This document shows positions 1 through 8,959 of a stretch of DNA of 64,000 bases, one piece after another. This stretch comes from Salivita marina (GTDB lineage: Bacteria; Pseudomonadota; Gammaproteobacteria; Pseudomonadales; Azotimanducaceae): positions 620,001 through 684,000 of the forward strand of contig JAYQNS010000004.1 of NCBI GenBank assembly GCA_038144425.1. Reading direction: 5' to 3'. The stretch's first letter is position 1; every line of letters starts with the position of its first letter. The position numbers were made by a program, and so were the translations under genes. The notes under the pieces were generated by a model, which saw only the letters and a program-made list of their open reading frames with translations, was not told where the DNA came from and did not search any database.

Positions 1-2
1 GC

Positions 3-917
3 CTTCAAGGGCTGGCCCAGGGTCTCCGCGCCCTCAGCAGCCAACTTCCGGCCCTGTCCCTGAATGCCCTATCCGCGAACAGCCTGCGAGCGGCCCTCGA
101 AGACAGTGGCATTTTCTTTGAGGGCAAGCTCAAGGCCGGGCAGGCCCCGGCATCGGATCAGCGCGGGGCACTCCTTAAGCTGCGGGGGGAGATACAGGAA
201 GCCCTTGCCCAGCGACGGCAGGGCAGCACCGCGTTTCCGCAAGGCCAGCCGCCCCGGACCGGTGTCGCCCATGACCAAAGCACGCAGGTGCAAGCCAGCG
301 CCGCCCAGCGCCTAGGAAGCGAACTGCAATCGCCCCAGCTAAGCCCTGCGCCGAGGCAGGAAGGCCGGAGGAGGGTTGGGGAGGCACCGGGAAAGGCCGA
401 GGGAAAAGGCACGTCCCGGGAGCTCCCGCTAGGGGAGCTCGAGCACGCCCTCGAGGAAGACACCGTGAAGCTGCAGCGCCTCGAGCGGCAGATTGACCAG
501 GGTCTCGCGCGCCTGCGCCTGTTTCAGCATCACAGCCTGAGCCAGCCGCCCGATCAGCCGAGCTGGCTCTTAGAACTACCCGTCGCCTTAGGCGACAGAG
601 AGCAGCTCTGGCAGGTGCAAATTCGACGGGAGGCGCCTCGAAGAGACCAGCCCGGAGGAAGCGCACGCTGGATGGCACGGCTGGCCGTGGAGCCCGGCAC
701 ACCCAACGCCATAGAAGGGCAAATTACCCTTGCGGGGACACACTTAAGCGGTCGGCTTTGGTGCGCCGCGCAAGAGACGGAGGCGCGGCTCGGGGCAGCC
801 CTCGGGAGTCTGCGCACCCACCTCGCGGAGCAGGGTTTTGTGGTTGACCGTTTTGGCGTTCTCTGTGGACAGGCTCCAGCGCACCTGCGGGTCGCCAGGA
901 TCGCGCCGGAGCCATGA
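3..917 (+). CDS. Flagellar hook-length control protein FliK-like, 5' end outside window
   Basis: The reading frame is open from the first full codon at position 3, so the N-terminus lies beyond the left edge; 304 codons are visible. The visible part has a Gln/Arg-rich low-complexity middle, then from about codon 180 a compact domain (start WLLELPV, end HLRVARI) resembling the FliK C-terminal domain, which in the family interacts with FlhB and sets the switch from hook to filament export. The ATGA overlap with the following flhB-like gene supports the call, since fliK-like genes often sit beside stand-alone FlhB C-terminal paralogues. FliK proteins diverge strongly, so the assignment rests on this domain and the neighbour. 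Confidence 0.7.
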   Translation, partial: LQGLAQGLRALSSQLPALSLNALSANSLRAALEDSGIFFEGKLKAGQAPASDQRGALLKLRGEIQEALAQRRQGSTAFPQGQPPRTGVAHDQSTQVQASAAQRLGSELQSPQLSPAPRQEGRRRVGEAPGKAEGKGTSRELPLGELEHALEEDTVKLQRLERQIDQGLARLRLFQHHSLSQPPDQPSWLLELPVALGDREQLWQVQIRREAPRRDQPGGSARWMARLAVEPGTPNAIEGQITLAGTHLSGRLWCAAQETEARLGAALGSLRTHLAEQGFVVDRFGVLCGQAPAHLRVARIAPEP

Positions 918-1213
918 TGGATCAGAACCCGGGACAAAGCGTCGCCGTAGCGCTGAAGTGGGAGGGCACTCGGGAGCGGGCCCCGGAGGTGGTCGCCAGC
1001 GGCCGGGCCGCCATCGCCGAGGAAATTCTCCGCCGCGCCGATGCCGCCGGCGTGCCGCTTTATCCCGACTCGGAGCTTGCCCCTTTGCTGGCCCTGGTTC
1101 CCCCCACCCACGAGGTGCCCCCGGCCCTCTTCCGCGCGGTTGCCGAGGTACTGGCCTTTACCTACTGGACCCTGGGCAAGCACCCGAAGGACGGAGATTC
1201 GGAAGACGCCTAA
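914..1213 (+). CDS. FlhB C-terminal-domain paralogue (FhlB/EscU-YscU family)
   Basis: A 99-residue protein that corresponds only to the cytoplasmic C-terminal part of the flagellar export gate protein FlhB. The pattern VAVALKWEG near the N-terminus and GVPLYPDSELAPLLALVP in the middle match the family region after the self-cleavage loop. The membrane half and the NPTH autocleavage motif are absent, as expected for this small paralogue. Its ATG lies inside the stop of the fliK-like gene (ATGA), implying translational coupling. Such proteins can partly replace the FlhB C-terminus in substrate-specificity switching. Its partner export genes are not in this window. Confidence 0.8.
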   Translation: MMDQNPGQSVAVALKWEGTRERAPEVVASGRAAIAEEILRRADAAGVPLYPDSELAPLLALVPPTHEVPPALFRAVAEVLAFTYWTLGKHPKDGDSEDA

Positions 1214-1285
1214 GCACCCTCGGACAGCTGCAGGGCCCCGGGGACTGTGGCACCCTACGGTTCGTTGCTTTGGCGGGGACTGTCC

Positions 1286-2626
1286 ATGACCGCACGGCGC
1301 CTGCCCTACCCCCTTTCTCGAGCCCGAGCTTTGCCCTGCTCGGCCCTCGTTATCTGGGGTCTCCTGCTAGCCAGCCTCAGCGCTCGCGCCACCGTCCCCC
1401 TTCCCCCGGCAGCGGACTACTACGAGCGTGCCGTAAACGCTGCCCAGGCCGGTGCCGCCCTGCAGGGACGGCTCGCCCTCGAGCCCCTACTCCATCGACC
1501 CCGCCTCCCCCGGGAGCAGCGCGCCTTCGCCTATTTCCTCCGGGGCCTTTTGTTTTACCGGGATCAGCTATTTGTCTCTGCGGCCCAGGACTACCAACGC
1601 GCGCTCGAGTTCGACCCGAGCCACGCGCCGGCCCAGAACGCCCTGGCTTGGCTTACCCTGAAGGGCCTTGGGGTTGCGCCTAATCCTCGCCGGGCTCGCC
1701 ACCTTTATACTCAAGCGGCTCACCAGGGCCATCTCGAGGCGTTGTTCAACGGCGCCGTACTGAAGGAGCAAGGGCTCGGGGGACCGGTGGATGTTCCCGG
1801 CGCCCTAGCCTTTTATCGCGAGGCCGCGGTGCAGGGCCATGAAGCCTCGCTGCTTCGCGCAGGCGAGCTCCTGGTTCAGGGGCAGGCTCCGGAGTCCCTC
1901 GCCGCACCCATCAAAGCGCTCCTGACCACCGCAGCGGAAGCCAACCTGGGAGAAGCCGCCCAGCTGCTCGCCATCCTGTGGGCGCCCCGCGACGAAGAGC
2001 AGGCAAGCGCCTGGCGAACGCGAGCCGCCATCGCGGGAGTTCCCGGAGCACAATTCCAACTCGCGGCAGAACTCGAAGCAACGGGAAAAGGATCGGAGGC
2101 TCTGCAATGGCTCAAGGCCGCCGCCAAGGCAGGCCATCAGGGTGCGCAGCGCCGCCTAGCCTGGGCCCTGGAGAGCGGCACCCTAGCGCGCCAAAATCTT
2201 CCCGAAGCCCTACGCTGGTACGGTCGGGCCGCGGCCAAGGGCGACCCCTACGCGCAAACGGCCCTGGCGCGACTGAAGTGGACCGGCCAGGGCCTCGCTA
2301 AGGATCAAACCGGCGCCCTAGCGCTGTTGCACAAGGCCAGCGCGGCGGGCTATCAGGACGCCCGGCGCGCCCTCGCTTGGCATCTCGCCACCGCCGCGAA
2401 TCCGGAGCTTCGCGATGGCGCCTACGCCCGGGCCCTTGCAGAACCTCTGGCCCAGGCGGCACCCACAGCTTCCCATCTGGCCGTGCTCGCCGCGGCCCAC
2501 GCCGCCAGCGGGGACTTTGCGGAGGCTCTACGCTGGCAAAAGCGCGCCCTGGCCTCCGCCGCCGACCCCAAACCCCTTCAGCGGGCCCTCGTGGCCTATG
2601 AACGCAAGGAACTGCTGCTTGAGTAA
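1286..2626 (+). CDS. Secreted Sel1/TPR-like repeat protein
   Basis: A 446-residue protein. The start at 1286 is chosen over an upstream in-frame ATG at 1247 because it gives a typical signal peptide: basic residues, then a hydrophobic stretch, with likely cleavage after SARA near residue 35. A GGGGAC element precedes it. The body is made of helical Sel1/TPR repeats, seen as recurring units with A-x-x-x-Y-x-x-A-A-x-x-G-x-x-x-A spacing (for example YTQAAHQGHLEAL, FYREAAVQGHEAS, YGRAAAKGDPYAQ). These are usually scaffolds for protein contacts in the periplasm or envelope. Substrate or partner cannot be told. It overlaps the next gene by eight bases. Confidence 0.75.
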   Translation: MTARRLPYPLSRARALPCSALVIWGLLLASLSARATVPLPPAADYYERAVNAAQAGAALQGRLALEPLLHRPRLPREQRAFAYFLRGLLFYRDQLFVSAAQDYQRALEFDPSHAPAQNALAWLTLKGLGVAPNPRRARHLYTQAAHQGHLEALFNGAVLKEQGLGGPVDVPGALAFYREAAVQGHEASLLRAGELLVQGQAPESLAAPIKALLTTAAEANLGEAAQLLAILWAPRDEEQASAWRTRAAIAGVPGAQFQLAAELEATGKGSEALQWLKAAAKAGHQGAQRRLAWALESGTLARQNLPEALRWYGRAAAKGDPYAQTALARLKWTGQGLAKDQTGALALLHKASAAGYQDARRALAWHLATAANPELRDGAYARALAEPLAQAAPTASHLAVLAAAHAASGDFAEALRWQKRALASAADPKPLQRALVAYERKELLLE

Positions 2627-3308
2627 CTCAACGAGTGCAAGGGACAGCGCCCCTAAGGGCACGCTGGTTTGGGATGGCTGGCTGCGCCTATTTCACTGGG
2701 CCCTCGCCGGAGCCGTGGCGATGTGCGTCTACACGGGCCTCTTTGGCGGCTTTGAGGCCATGGATTGGCATCAATGGGGCGGCTTCACCGTGCTTGCCCT
2801 TGTGCTCTTCCGCCTCCTTTGGGGCCTCGCCGGCCCCGCGACGGCGCGCTTTAGCGATTTTCTCCGGGGGCCTAGGGCGGTGCTGACCTATCTTCAGACG
2901 CTAAGCCCCGGCCAGGCGCCCCAGCGCCGGGGGCATAATCCCCTTGGCGGCTGGGCCGTGGTGCTGATCCTCCTGGTGGTGGGCCTCCAGGGGGTGACAG
3001 GGCTCTTCACTACAGACGACCTGTTCGTCGAAGGGCCGCTCTATGATCTTGCAAGCGACAGCTGGGCACGGCTCGCTAACCAGATCCATGGCCTGGGCCC
3101 CTGGACCGTGGGCGGCGTGGTGGGCCTCCATCTGCTGGCCTTGGCCGTCCATCGCGGGGTGTTCAAGGAGCGCCTGCTCGGCGCCATGGTCAGCGGCCGG
3201 CGGCCGGAATATACGGGGGAGGACATCCAGCGCCGCCCCCTCCTGGGGGGCGGGCTCATGGTGCTGGCGGCGGGGGCGGTGTGGGCTATGCTGACCTACC
3301 TGCCTTAG
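2619..3308 (+). CDS. Cytochrome b561-type diheme membrane protein
   Basis: About 229 residues with four hydrophobic segments. It resembles the Ni/Fe-hydrogenase-type b subunit or cytochrome b561 family (COG3658), which passes electrons between quinones and periplasmic cytochromes. Candidate heme-ligand histidines are seen at LFHW (about residue 26), DWHQW (about 51), and in the fourth segment at QIHGLG and GLHLLALAVH. The start is inferred: TTG at 2619 sits eight bases before the end of the previous gene and about nine bases after AAGGA. An ATG at 2598 is also in frame. A cytochrome c' gene faces it immediately downstream, and the two are a common pair. Confidence 0.8.
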   Translation: MSNSTSARDSAPKGTLVWDGWLRLFHWALAGAVAMCVYTGLFGGFEAMDWHQWGGFTVLALVLFRLLWGLAGPATARFSDFLRGPRAVLTYLQTLSPGQAPQRRGHNPLGGWAVVLILLVVGLQGVTGLFTTDDLFVEGPLYDLASDSWARLANQIHGLGPWTVGGVVGLHLLALAVHRGVFKERLLGAMVSGRRPEYTGEDIQRRPLLGGGLMVLAAGAVWAMLTYLP

Positions 3309-3328
3309 GCCCCCTGTACCTGGGGCTT
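3306..3328. terminator. Possible weak hairpin between convergent cytochrome genes
   Basis: GCCCC and GGGGC arms flank an eight-base loop in the 18 bp between the two convergent stop codons. There is no T-run on either side, so this is at best a weak bidirectional terminator. Confidence 0.25.
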
Positions 3329-3776
3329 ACTTCGCACGGAAGTTGTCGTGGCAGCCCTTGCAGGCGCCGCCGAGGGTTTTAAAGGCCCCCATGAAGGCTG
3401 CCTGATCGCCGCTATCGGCCACGGCGCCGAGGGCCGCCGCGGCGTCCAGGAAGTTTTGCCGACGCTCGGCGAAGGCGTCCGGATCGCTCCAGATTTCAGC
3501 CTTGGCATGGCCCCCTTCGATGTAAGAATCAGCCGGGAAGATATGCTGGGTGACCGGAGCCAGGGCCGCAATGCCCTTGGCATGGAGGGCCAGATCCTGC
3601 CGATGGGGCACTTCACCTTTGATAATGCCCACCATCGCGCTCATGTGGCCGCCAATCGCTTCAAAAATCGCTTCCCGATATTCCGCGGCGCCTTCGTCCG
3701 CGGCCTGGGCGCCGCTGGCGAGGAGGGCCGCCGACAGGATGGCCGCGCGAAGGGGCCGAGCCTTAAAAAATGCCAT
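3327..3776 (-). CDS. Cytochrome c' (class II c-type cytochrome)
   Basis: The start at 3776 gives 149 residues with a clear Sec signal peptide ending in SGAQA at about residue 25. The heme-attachment motif CKGCH lies ten residues from the C-terminus (Cys139, Cys142, His143), which is the hallmark of the four-helix class II cytochromes c'. Family members bind NO or CO in the periplasm and protect against nitrosative stress. It is convergent with the cytochrome b561 gene, a frequent electron-transfer neighbour. An ATG at 3821 in frame would add 15 residues before the signal peptide and is not preferred. Confidence 0.9.
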   Translation of the reverse strand: MAFFKARPLRAAILSAALLASGAQAADEGAAEYREAIFEAIGGHMSAMVGIIKGEVPHRQDLALHAKGIAALAPVTQHIFPADSYIEGGHAKAEIWSDPDAFAERRQNFLDAAAALGAVADSGDQAAFMGAFKTLGGACKGCHDNFRAK

Positions 3777-3916
3777 GGTGCATCTCCTAAAAATTCTGGG
3801 GTATGGAGCGTTTCCTTGCACCCTCAGTGTGCCCAGCCCCTAGGAGAACGCAAGCCCCGATTGCGAGGGCCGCGGGGCCGGGGTAGGGTCCTCTTTTTAT
3901 CCAAGGACTGCGCGCC

Positions 3917-4195
3917 ATGACGGAAGGGACCGAAACCCCCGCCGCCCAGGACAGCGCCAACGCTGATGCGCTGGCCAACTTTGAACACACCCTCGATGCC
4001 CTCGAGGCCCTGGTGGAGCAGCTGGAAAGCGGCGATCTTTCCCTTGAGGCGGCCCTTGGTGCCTTCGAGCAAGGCATCGCCCTGACGCGCCAATGCCAGA
4101 AGGTGCTTTCCGTAGCGGAGCAGCGGGTGCGTGTCCTCCTTGAGGACGACGGCGCCCTGCGCACCGAGCCCCTCAGCCCTAGCGACGCCCCTTGA
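3917..4195 (+). CDS. xseB: Exodeoxyribonuclease VII small subunit
   Basis: A 92-residue protein matching XseB in length and in its central helical motif (FEHTLDALEALVEQLESGDL followed by SLEAAL and FEQGIALTRQCQ). XseB forms a multimeric arm with XseA to degrade single-stranded DNA to oligonucleotides. It heads the conserved xseB-ispA-dxs cluster, and its TGA stop overlaps the TTG start of ispA by four bases. The xseA gene is not in the window. Confidence 0.95.
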   Translation: MTEGTETPAAQDSANADALANFEHTLDALEALVEQLESGDLSLEAALGAFEQGIALTRQCQKVLSVAEQRVRVLLEDDGALRTEPLSPSDAP

Positions 4196-5097
4196 GCCCG
4201 GAACCCTTCGACGCCTGGCTGGCGGCGCAGCGCCCGGCCATCGACGGCGCGCTCGCGGCCGTGCTGGCCCGCGCCGGGGCCGCCACGAAACCCCTAGGGG
4301 AAGCGCTGACGCACGCCGTACTCCTAGGCGGGAAGCGCCTTCGCCCGGCCTTGGCGGTCGCCGCAGGGGAAGCCCTGGCCCCCAGCGCAGGGTCAGAACC
4401 AGCGCTCATGGCCGGGGTGGCCGTGGAGCTGATCCACGCCTACTCCCTGGTTCACGATGACCTACCTGCTATGGACGACGACGCCCTTCGCCGAGGTCAG
4501 CCCACGGTGCACGTTGCCTACGGAGAGGCCACGGCAATTCTCGCTGGCGACGGCCTCCTCACCCTCGCCTTTGAGCATCTGGCCAGCGCACCGGAACTGG
4601 AGCCGCTACCGGCTCTCCAGCGCCTGCAGATGCTACACACCCTAGGGCGCGCCGCGGGGGTGGCGGGCATGGTCGGCGGCCAAGCGCTGGACATGGCCAG
4701 CACGGGGCAGCACATCACGGAAGACACCCTAAGCGCGCTACACCAGGGGAAAACCGGCGCTCTCATTCGCGCCGCCCTCACCCTGGGCGCTCTCACCACC
4801 CCGGAGGCCCCCCCGGCGCACCTCAAAGCCCTAGAGGCTTACGGCGAGGCGCTTGGGCTGCTTTTTCAGGTGACGGACGATCTTCTTGATGCCACGGGGG
4901 ATACGGCCACCTTAGGTAAAACGGCTGGCGCCGACGCTGCCCTTGGGAAGGCCACCTATGTATCGATCCTGGGCCTTGCGGGCGCCGAGGCCCGCGCTGA
5001 TCGCCTTCTCGAGGCCGGTCTCGAAGCCCTTTCGCCCCTCCCCCAGGGCGACCGCTTAGCTGCTGCCTTGCACTGGGTTAGGAATCGCCGCTTTTAA
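4192..5097 (+). CDS. ispA: (2E,6E)-farnesyl diphosphate synthase
   Basis: A 301-residue trans-prenyltransferase that condenses IPP with DMAPP and GPP to make farnesyl diphosphate in the cytoplasm. The first Asp-rich motif is HDDLPAMDDD at about residues 88-97 and the second is DDLLD. Both bind the Mg-diphosphate. The GGKRLRP motif near residue 46 binds IPP. The start is a TTG whose last two bases are shared with the xseB stop (TTGA), implying coupled translation. Downstream is dxs, the first step of the MEP pathway supplying its substrates. Confidence 0.95.
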   Translation: MSPEPFDAWLAAQRPAIDGALAAVLARAGAATKPLGEALTHAVLLGGKRLRPALAVAAGEALAPSAGSEPALMAGVAVELIHAYSLVHDDLPAMDDDALRRGQPTVHVAYGEATAILAGDGLLTLAFEHLASAPELEPLPALQRLQMLHTLGRAAGVAGMVGGQALDMASTGQHITEDTLSALHQGKTGALIRAALTLGALTTPEAPPAHLKALEAYGEALGLLFQVTDDLLDATGDTATLGKTAGADAALGKATYVSILGLAGAEARADRLLEAGLEALSPLPQGDRLAAALHWVRNRRF

Positions 5098-5178
5098 TGG
5101 GACGGCCGGGAAAGTGTCAGGTAAAGTAAACAGTCAATTTCGTCCGCACTACACTGCGACATCGGTCTAAGGCACGGC

Positions 5179-7047
5179 ATGATTGAAGCCATTCCCAGCG
5201 AGCGGCCGGCTACCCCGCTTCTCGATCGCATCGACAGCCCGGAAGCGCTCCGCCGCCTGCGCCCGGAACAGCTCCCGGAGCTGGCCGAGGAACTCCGCCA
5301 CTTCCTAGCCTGGAGCGTCAGCCAAAGCGGCGGCCACTTCGGCGCCGGCCTCGGGGTAGTGGAGCTCACCCTTGCCCTGCACTACAGCTTCAACACCCCG
5401 GAGGACCGCATCGTCTGGGACGTGGGCCATCAGGCCTATCCCCATAAAATTCTCACTGGGCGGCGGGAAGCCATGCCCAGCATCCGACAATACGGCGGCC
5501 TCGCGCCCTTCCCCCAGCGTGATGAATCGCTCTTCGATACCTTTGGCGTGGGCCATTCGAGCACCTCCATCAGCGCCGCCTTAGGCATGGCCCTGGCCTC
5601 GGCCCGGGCTGGCTCGGACCGCCGGGCCATCGCGGTCATCGGCGATGGCGCCATGACCGCCGGCCTAGCCTTCGAGGCCTTGAATCATGCCGGAGAGGTA
5701 GACGAAGACCTCCTGGTGATCCTGAACGATAACGCCATGTCCATCTCGGAAAACGTGGGGGGCCTCTCGCGTTACTTCGCCCGCATTTTCGCCAGCCGGC
5801 TCTACGCCTCCGTGCGCGAGGGGAGCAAGCGGGTCCTGAAGCGCATCCCTGGGGCGAGCGGCGTCGTGCGCCGCGCTGAGGAGCACATGAAGGGCATGGT
5901 GGTGCCGGGCACGCTGTTTGAAGAGCTCGGCTTTAACTACATCGGCCCCGTGGACGGGCACAACTTAGACGAACTGCTATCGGCCTTCCGCACCCTGAAG
6001 TATCTCCGGGGGCCCCAGTTCCTCCACGTGATTACGCAGAAGGGGAAGGGCTTCAAGCCTGCGGAGCAGGATCCCCACGGCATGCATTCCCTGGCAAAGG
6101 TAAAGCCCAAGGGCAGTCCACCGCCCAGCAACGGGCCTAAATACGCCAACGTCTTCGGGCAGTGGCTCGTCGATATGGCGGCGGAAGATCCCAAGCTCAT
6201 GGGCATAACCCCGGCCATGGCCGAAGGCTCGGATCTCCTTGCCTTCTCCAAGCGCTTCCCGGAGCGCTACTTCGACGTGGGCATCGCCGAGCAGCACGCC
6301 GTAGCCCTAGCCGCAGGGCTGGCCTGTTAAGGGGCAAAGCCCGTGGTGGCGATCTACTCGACCTTTCTCCAGCGCGCCTATGATCAGCTGATTCACGACG
6401 TCGCTATTCAGGGGCTGGATGTGCTCTTTGCTCTGGACCGGGCTGGGCTCGTGGAAGACGGCCCCACCCACGCGGGGATCTTCGATTTGAGCTTCCTTCG
6501 CTGTATCCCCGATCTGGTGATCATGGTGCCAGCGGACGAAAACGAAACCCGAGCCATGCTCACAACGGGCTATCAGCATCCCGGGCCCGCCGCAGTGCGC
6601 TATCCCCGGGGTACGGGGCCAGGTACGCCCATTGACGAAGCCCTCACGGCCCTGCCCATCGGCAAGGCGGAGGTGCTGCGACAAGGCTCCAGGGTGGCGC
6701 TCCTGGCTTTCGGGCCCCTGGTGCAGACGGCCCTAGCTGCGGGGGAAACGCTAGATGCCACGGTGGTAAACATGCGCTTCGTGAAGCCCTTGGATGAGGC
6801 CTGCATCGCCGAGCTGGCCGAGCAGCACGAGTTGCTGGTGACCCTGGAAGAGAACGTCATCACCGGGGGCGCGGGCTCTGCCGTGCTGGAGTATCTGGGC
6901 ACGCTGGCGAAAGCGCCGCCCTGCCTCACCCTGGGCCTTCCCGATCGCTGGCTCCCCCATGGCAACCCGGATACGGTGCTCACGGAGGTCGGGCTTGACC
7001 GGGACGGGATTATCCAAACGGTGCGGACGCGGCTCGCCGCCCTCTAG
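5179..7047 (+). pseudogene. dxs: 1-deoxy-D-xylulose-5-phosphate synthase, interrupted by an in-frame TAA
   Basis: Homology to Dxs runs through the whole 622-codon span, matching the family length near 620. Domain I has the thiamine diphosphate region (GDGAMTAGLAFEALNHAG, then NDNAMSIS) and domain II the activating glutamate in AEQHAV (codon 371). Codon 384 is TAA (6328-6330) inside the context GLAC-stop-GAKPVV, where family members usually carry Glu or Gly. A single base change (for example GAA to TAA) explains it, and the same frame continues through IYSTFLQRAYDQ to a normal C-terminus. The break falls inside the pyrimidine-binding domain, so two separate fragments are unlikely to work. The enzyme commits pyruvate and glyceraldehyde-3-phosphate to isoprenoids and thiamine. 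Sequencing error, mutation or a second copy elsewhere are all open. Confidence 0.9.
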
Positions 7048-7991
7048 GGCTCAGAAAAGTGATCCCACCCCGCCTTCCCAAGAGGCGGGAGGCCTCGAAG
7101 CCCAGCCTCGGCCTCGCACACGCCGATCTCCCGAATCCCTATGCCCCCGGCCGCCGCCAAGGCGGCGCATTTCTCCGCCGTAGCCTCCGTCGGGGGCAGG
7201 GTAAAAAGCAGCTCGTAGTCATCGCCGCCGGTCAGCGCCTCCTCAAGCGAGCCCACTCGGGGTACGGCCTCGGGATCAACCCGCAATCCCACCCCGGAGG
7301 CGGCTGCCAGATGGTCAAGTTCGGCCACCAGCCCATCGGAGATGTCAATGCACGCTGAGGCTTTGCCGCGGAGGGCGAGGCCCAAGGCCACCCGGGGCTC
7401 GGGCATCAGATAGGGTGCCAGACCCGCGGGAAGGCCCAGGAGCCCAAGGCCCCCGGGCGCAAGCCCAGAGCTGGCCAGCGCTGCCCGCCCCGCCAGGCCC
7501 GCCCCGAGAACGCCGCTTACAAAGACCCGATCCCCGTCTCTAGCACCGCTCCTGAGCAGCGCCTGGGCCGGAGGTACCCAGCCGGTGACAGTGACGGAAA
7601 CCTGCAAGGGGCCGCGTGCGAGGTTGCCCCCCACAAGGGTCGCAGTTGGGGCATGGGCCGCTAGGCAAGCCAGAACACCATCGCAGAAACTGTCGATCCA
7701 GCGGGGCGTAAGGTCCGGGGCCGTTAGGGCGACCAAGAGAGGTCCGGGCTCCGCGCCCATGGCCGCCAGATCAGAGAGGTTCACGGCGAGGGCTCGCCAG
7801 GCCAGCAGGGCTGGGGTCAGGTCCCCGGGGAAGTGGCGGTCGGCTACGAGAGTATCGGTAGAAAGGACCTGTCCCTGACCTCGCGGCGGCTCAATCAGCG
7901 CAGCGTCGTCGCCGGGACCCAGAAGCACCGTGGGCCCTGATGCGGGAAGGCGGCGGCGCAGCGCCGCAATCAATTCGAATTCCGAGGCCAT
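7044..7991 (-). CDS. thiL: Thiamine-monophosphate kinase
   Basis: A 315-residue PurM/ThiL-fold kinase that phosphorylates thiamine monophosphate to the diphosphate cofactor. Family signatures visible are LLGPGDDAAL near residue 24, the NLSDLAAMGA motif near residue 92, VGGNLARG in the middle, DISDG and the TGGDDYELLF motif near residue 255. It is the last gene of the minus-strand ribD-ribBA-ribH-nusB-thiL run, and its 3' end overlaps the dxs 3' end by four bases. The usual downstream pgpA is absent because dxs follows directly. Confidence 0.95.
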   Translation of the reverse strand: MASEFELIAALRRRLPASGPTVLLGPGDDAALIEPPRGQGQVLSTDTLVADRHFPGDLTPALLAWRALAVNLSDLAAMGAEPGPLLVALTAPDLTPRWIDSFCDGVLACLAAHAPTATLVGGNLARGPLQVSVTVTGWVPPAQALLRSGARDGDRVFVSGVLGAGLAGRAALASSGLAPGGLGLLGLPAGLAPYLMPEPRVALGLALRGKASACIDISDGLVAELDHLAAASGVGLRVDPEAVPRVGSLEEALTGGDDYELLFTLPPTEATAEKCAALAAAGGIGIREIGVCEAEAGLRGLPPLGKAGWDHFSEP

Positions 7992-7999
7992 GGCCCGCC

Positions 8000-8473
8000 C
8001 TAGCGCTTACCCTGGGCGCTCATCTCCGGGGCGCGGAGCTGGCGCGCGACGCCGTCCAAAACGGCATTAATAAAACGGTGGCTTTCGCTGGCCCCAAAAC
8101 GATGGGCCAGGGTAATGCACTGATCGAAGACGACGCGCACCGGGACGTCGATGCGCTCCGCAAGCTCCCAGCTGCCCAGGCGTAGGATCGCTCGGGTCAC
8201 GGGGTCAAGGCTGGCCGGGGAGCGATCGAGCGCCGGTCCGTAGAACGCGTCGACCGTCGGGAGGTCCTTCAGGATGGCCAGCAGCGCCTCCTGAAAATAG
8301 CCCCCGTCGGCCTGGGCAAAATCCTGCTCGGCCAGAAACTGAGCCGCTAAGGCTGCGGCCGAGGTATCGTTCATTTGCTGTTGATAGAGGGCTTGCACCA
8401 CAAAATGCCTTGCCCGGAGCCGGGCATCAGCCCCGCTGGCGGGCGCGGAGGCGCCCTCTTCTGGATCGCTCAC
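8000..8473 (-). CDS. nusB: Transcription antitermination factor NusB
   Basis: A 157-residue all-helical protein with the NusB pattern RLRARHFVVQALYQ near the N-terminus and LRLGSWELAERIDVPVRVVFD toward the C-terminus. NusB with NusE (S10) binds boxA RNA and supports rRNA antitermination. The start is GTG at 8473, three bases after the ribH stop, and thiL follows after eight bases, so all three are surely co-transcribed. Confidence 0.95.
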   Translation of the reverse strand: MSDPEEGASAPASGADARLRARHFVVQALYQQQMNDTSAAALAAQFLAEQDFAQADGGYFQEALLAILKDLPTVDAFYGPALDRSPASLDPVTRAILRLGSWELAERIDVPVRVVFDQCITLAHRFGASESHRFINAVLDGVARQLRAPEMSAQGKR

Positions 8474-8476
8474 GAC

Positions 8477-8959
8477 TCAGCTTTTCCCATCCAGAGCGCG
8501 GAGGAAACTGACCATCTCTAGAGCCGTCATGGCGGCATCGGCACCCTTGTTACCGGCCTTGGTACCGCTGCGCTCCACGGCTTGCTCGATGCTGTCGGTG
8601 GTGAGTAACCCGAAGGCAATGGGCACGCCCGTGGCCTGCTGAAGCGCCATGAGCCCGGAGGCCGCCTGCCCTGCCACGAATTCAAAGTGGGGCGTGCCCC
8701 CGCGAATGACCGCTCCAAGGACGATCACCGCATCGAAGGTGCCCTGCTCGGCCACTTTCTTTGCGGCCAGAGGCAGTTCCCAGGCACCGGGAACCTTAAA
8801 TTGAAGGATATTTTCAGCGGTAACGCCGTGGCGCCGCAGGGCGTCTTCAGCCCCGGCCACCAGGGAATCCACCACGAAAGCGTTGAAGCGCGCTGCCACG
8901 ATAGCAAAGCGTGCGCCCTTGGCGTCGAAGCGCCCCTCGAAGGTCACCGATCCACTCAT
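8477..8959 (-). CDS. ribH: 6,7-dimethyl-8-ribityllumazine synthase
   Basis: A 160-residue lumazine synthase that condenses 5-amino-6-ribitylaminouracil with dihydroxybutanone phosphate. The substrate loop ARFNAFVVD at the N-terminus and GAVIRGGTPHFEFVA in the middle (with the catalytic His) match the family. The ATG overlaps the ribBA stop by four bases (ATGA). It depends on an upstream pyrimidine from RibD and GTP cyclohydrolase II. Confidence 0.95.
   Translation of the reverse strand: MSGSVTFEGRFDAKGARFAIVAARFNAFVVDSLVAGAEDALRRHGVTAENILQFKVPGAWELPLAAKKVAEQGTFDAVIVLGAVIRGGTPHFEFVAGQAASGLMALQQATGVPIAFGLLTTDSIEQAVERSGTKAGNKGADAAMTALEMVSFLRALDGKS

Noticed and set aside
838..1683. 281-codon open frame on plus across the flhB-like and Sel1 genes
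   Set aside because: It is Arg/Pro/Gly-rich nonsense in a shifted frame over two better-supported genes, a common effect of high GC.
6328..6330. Programmed stop read-through or recoding in dxs
   Set aside because: TAA is the least read-through stop in bacteria and no structure or recoding signal is visible; a point change is simpler.
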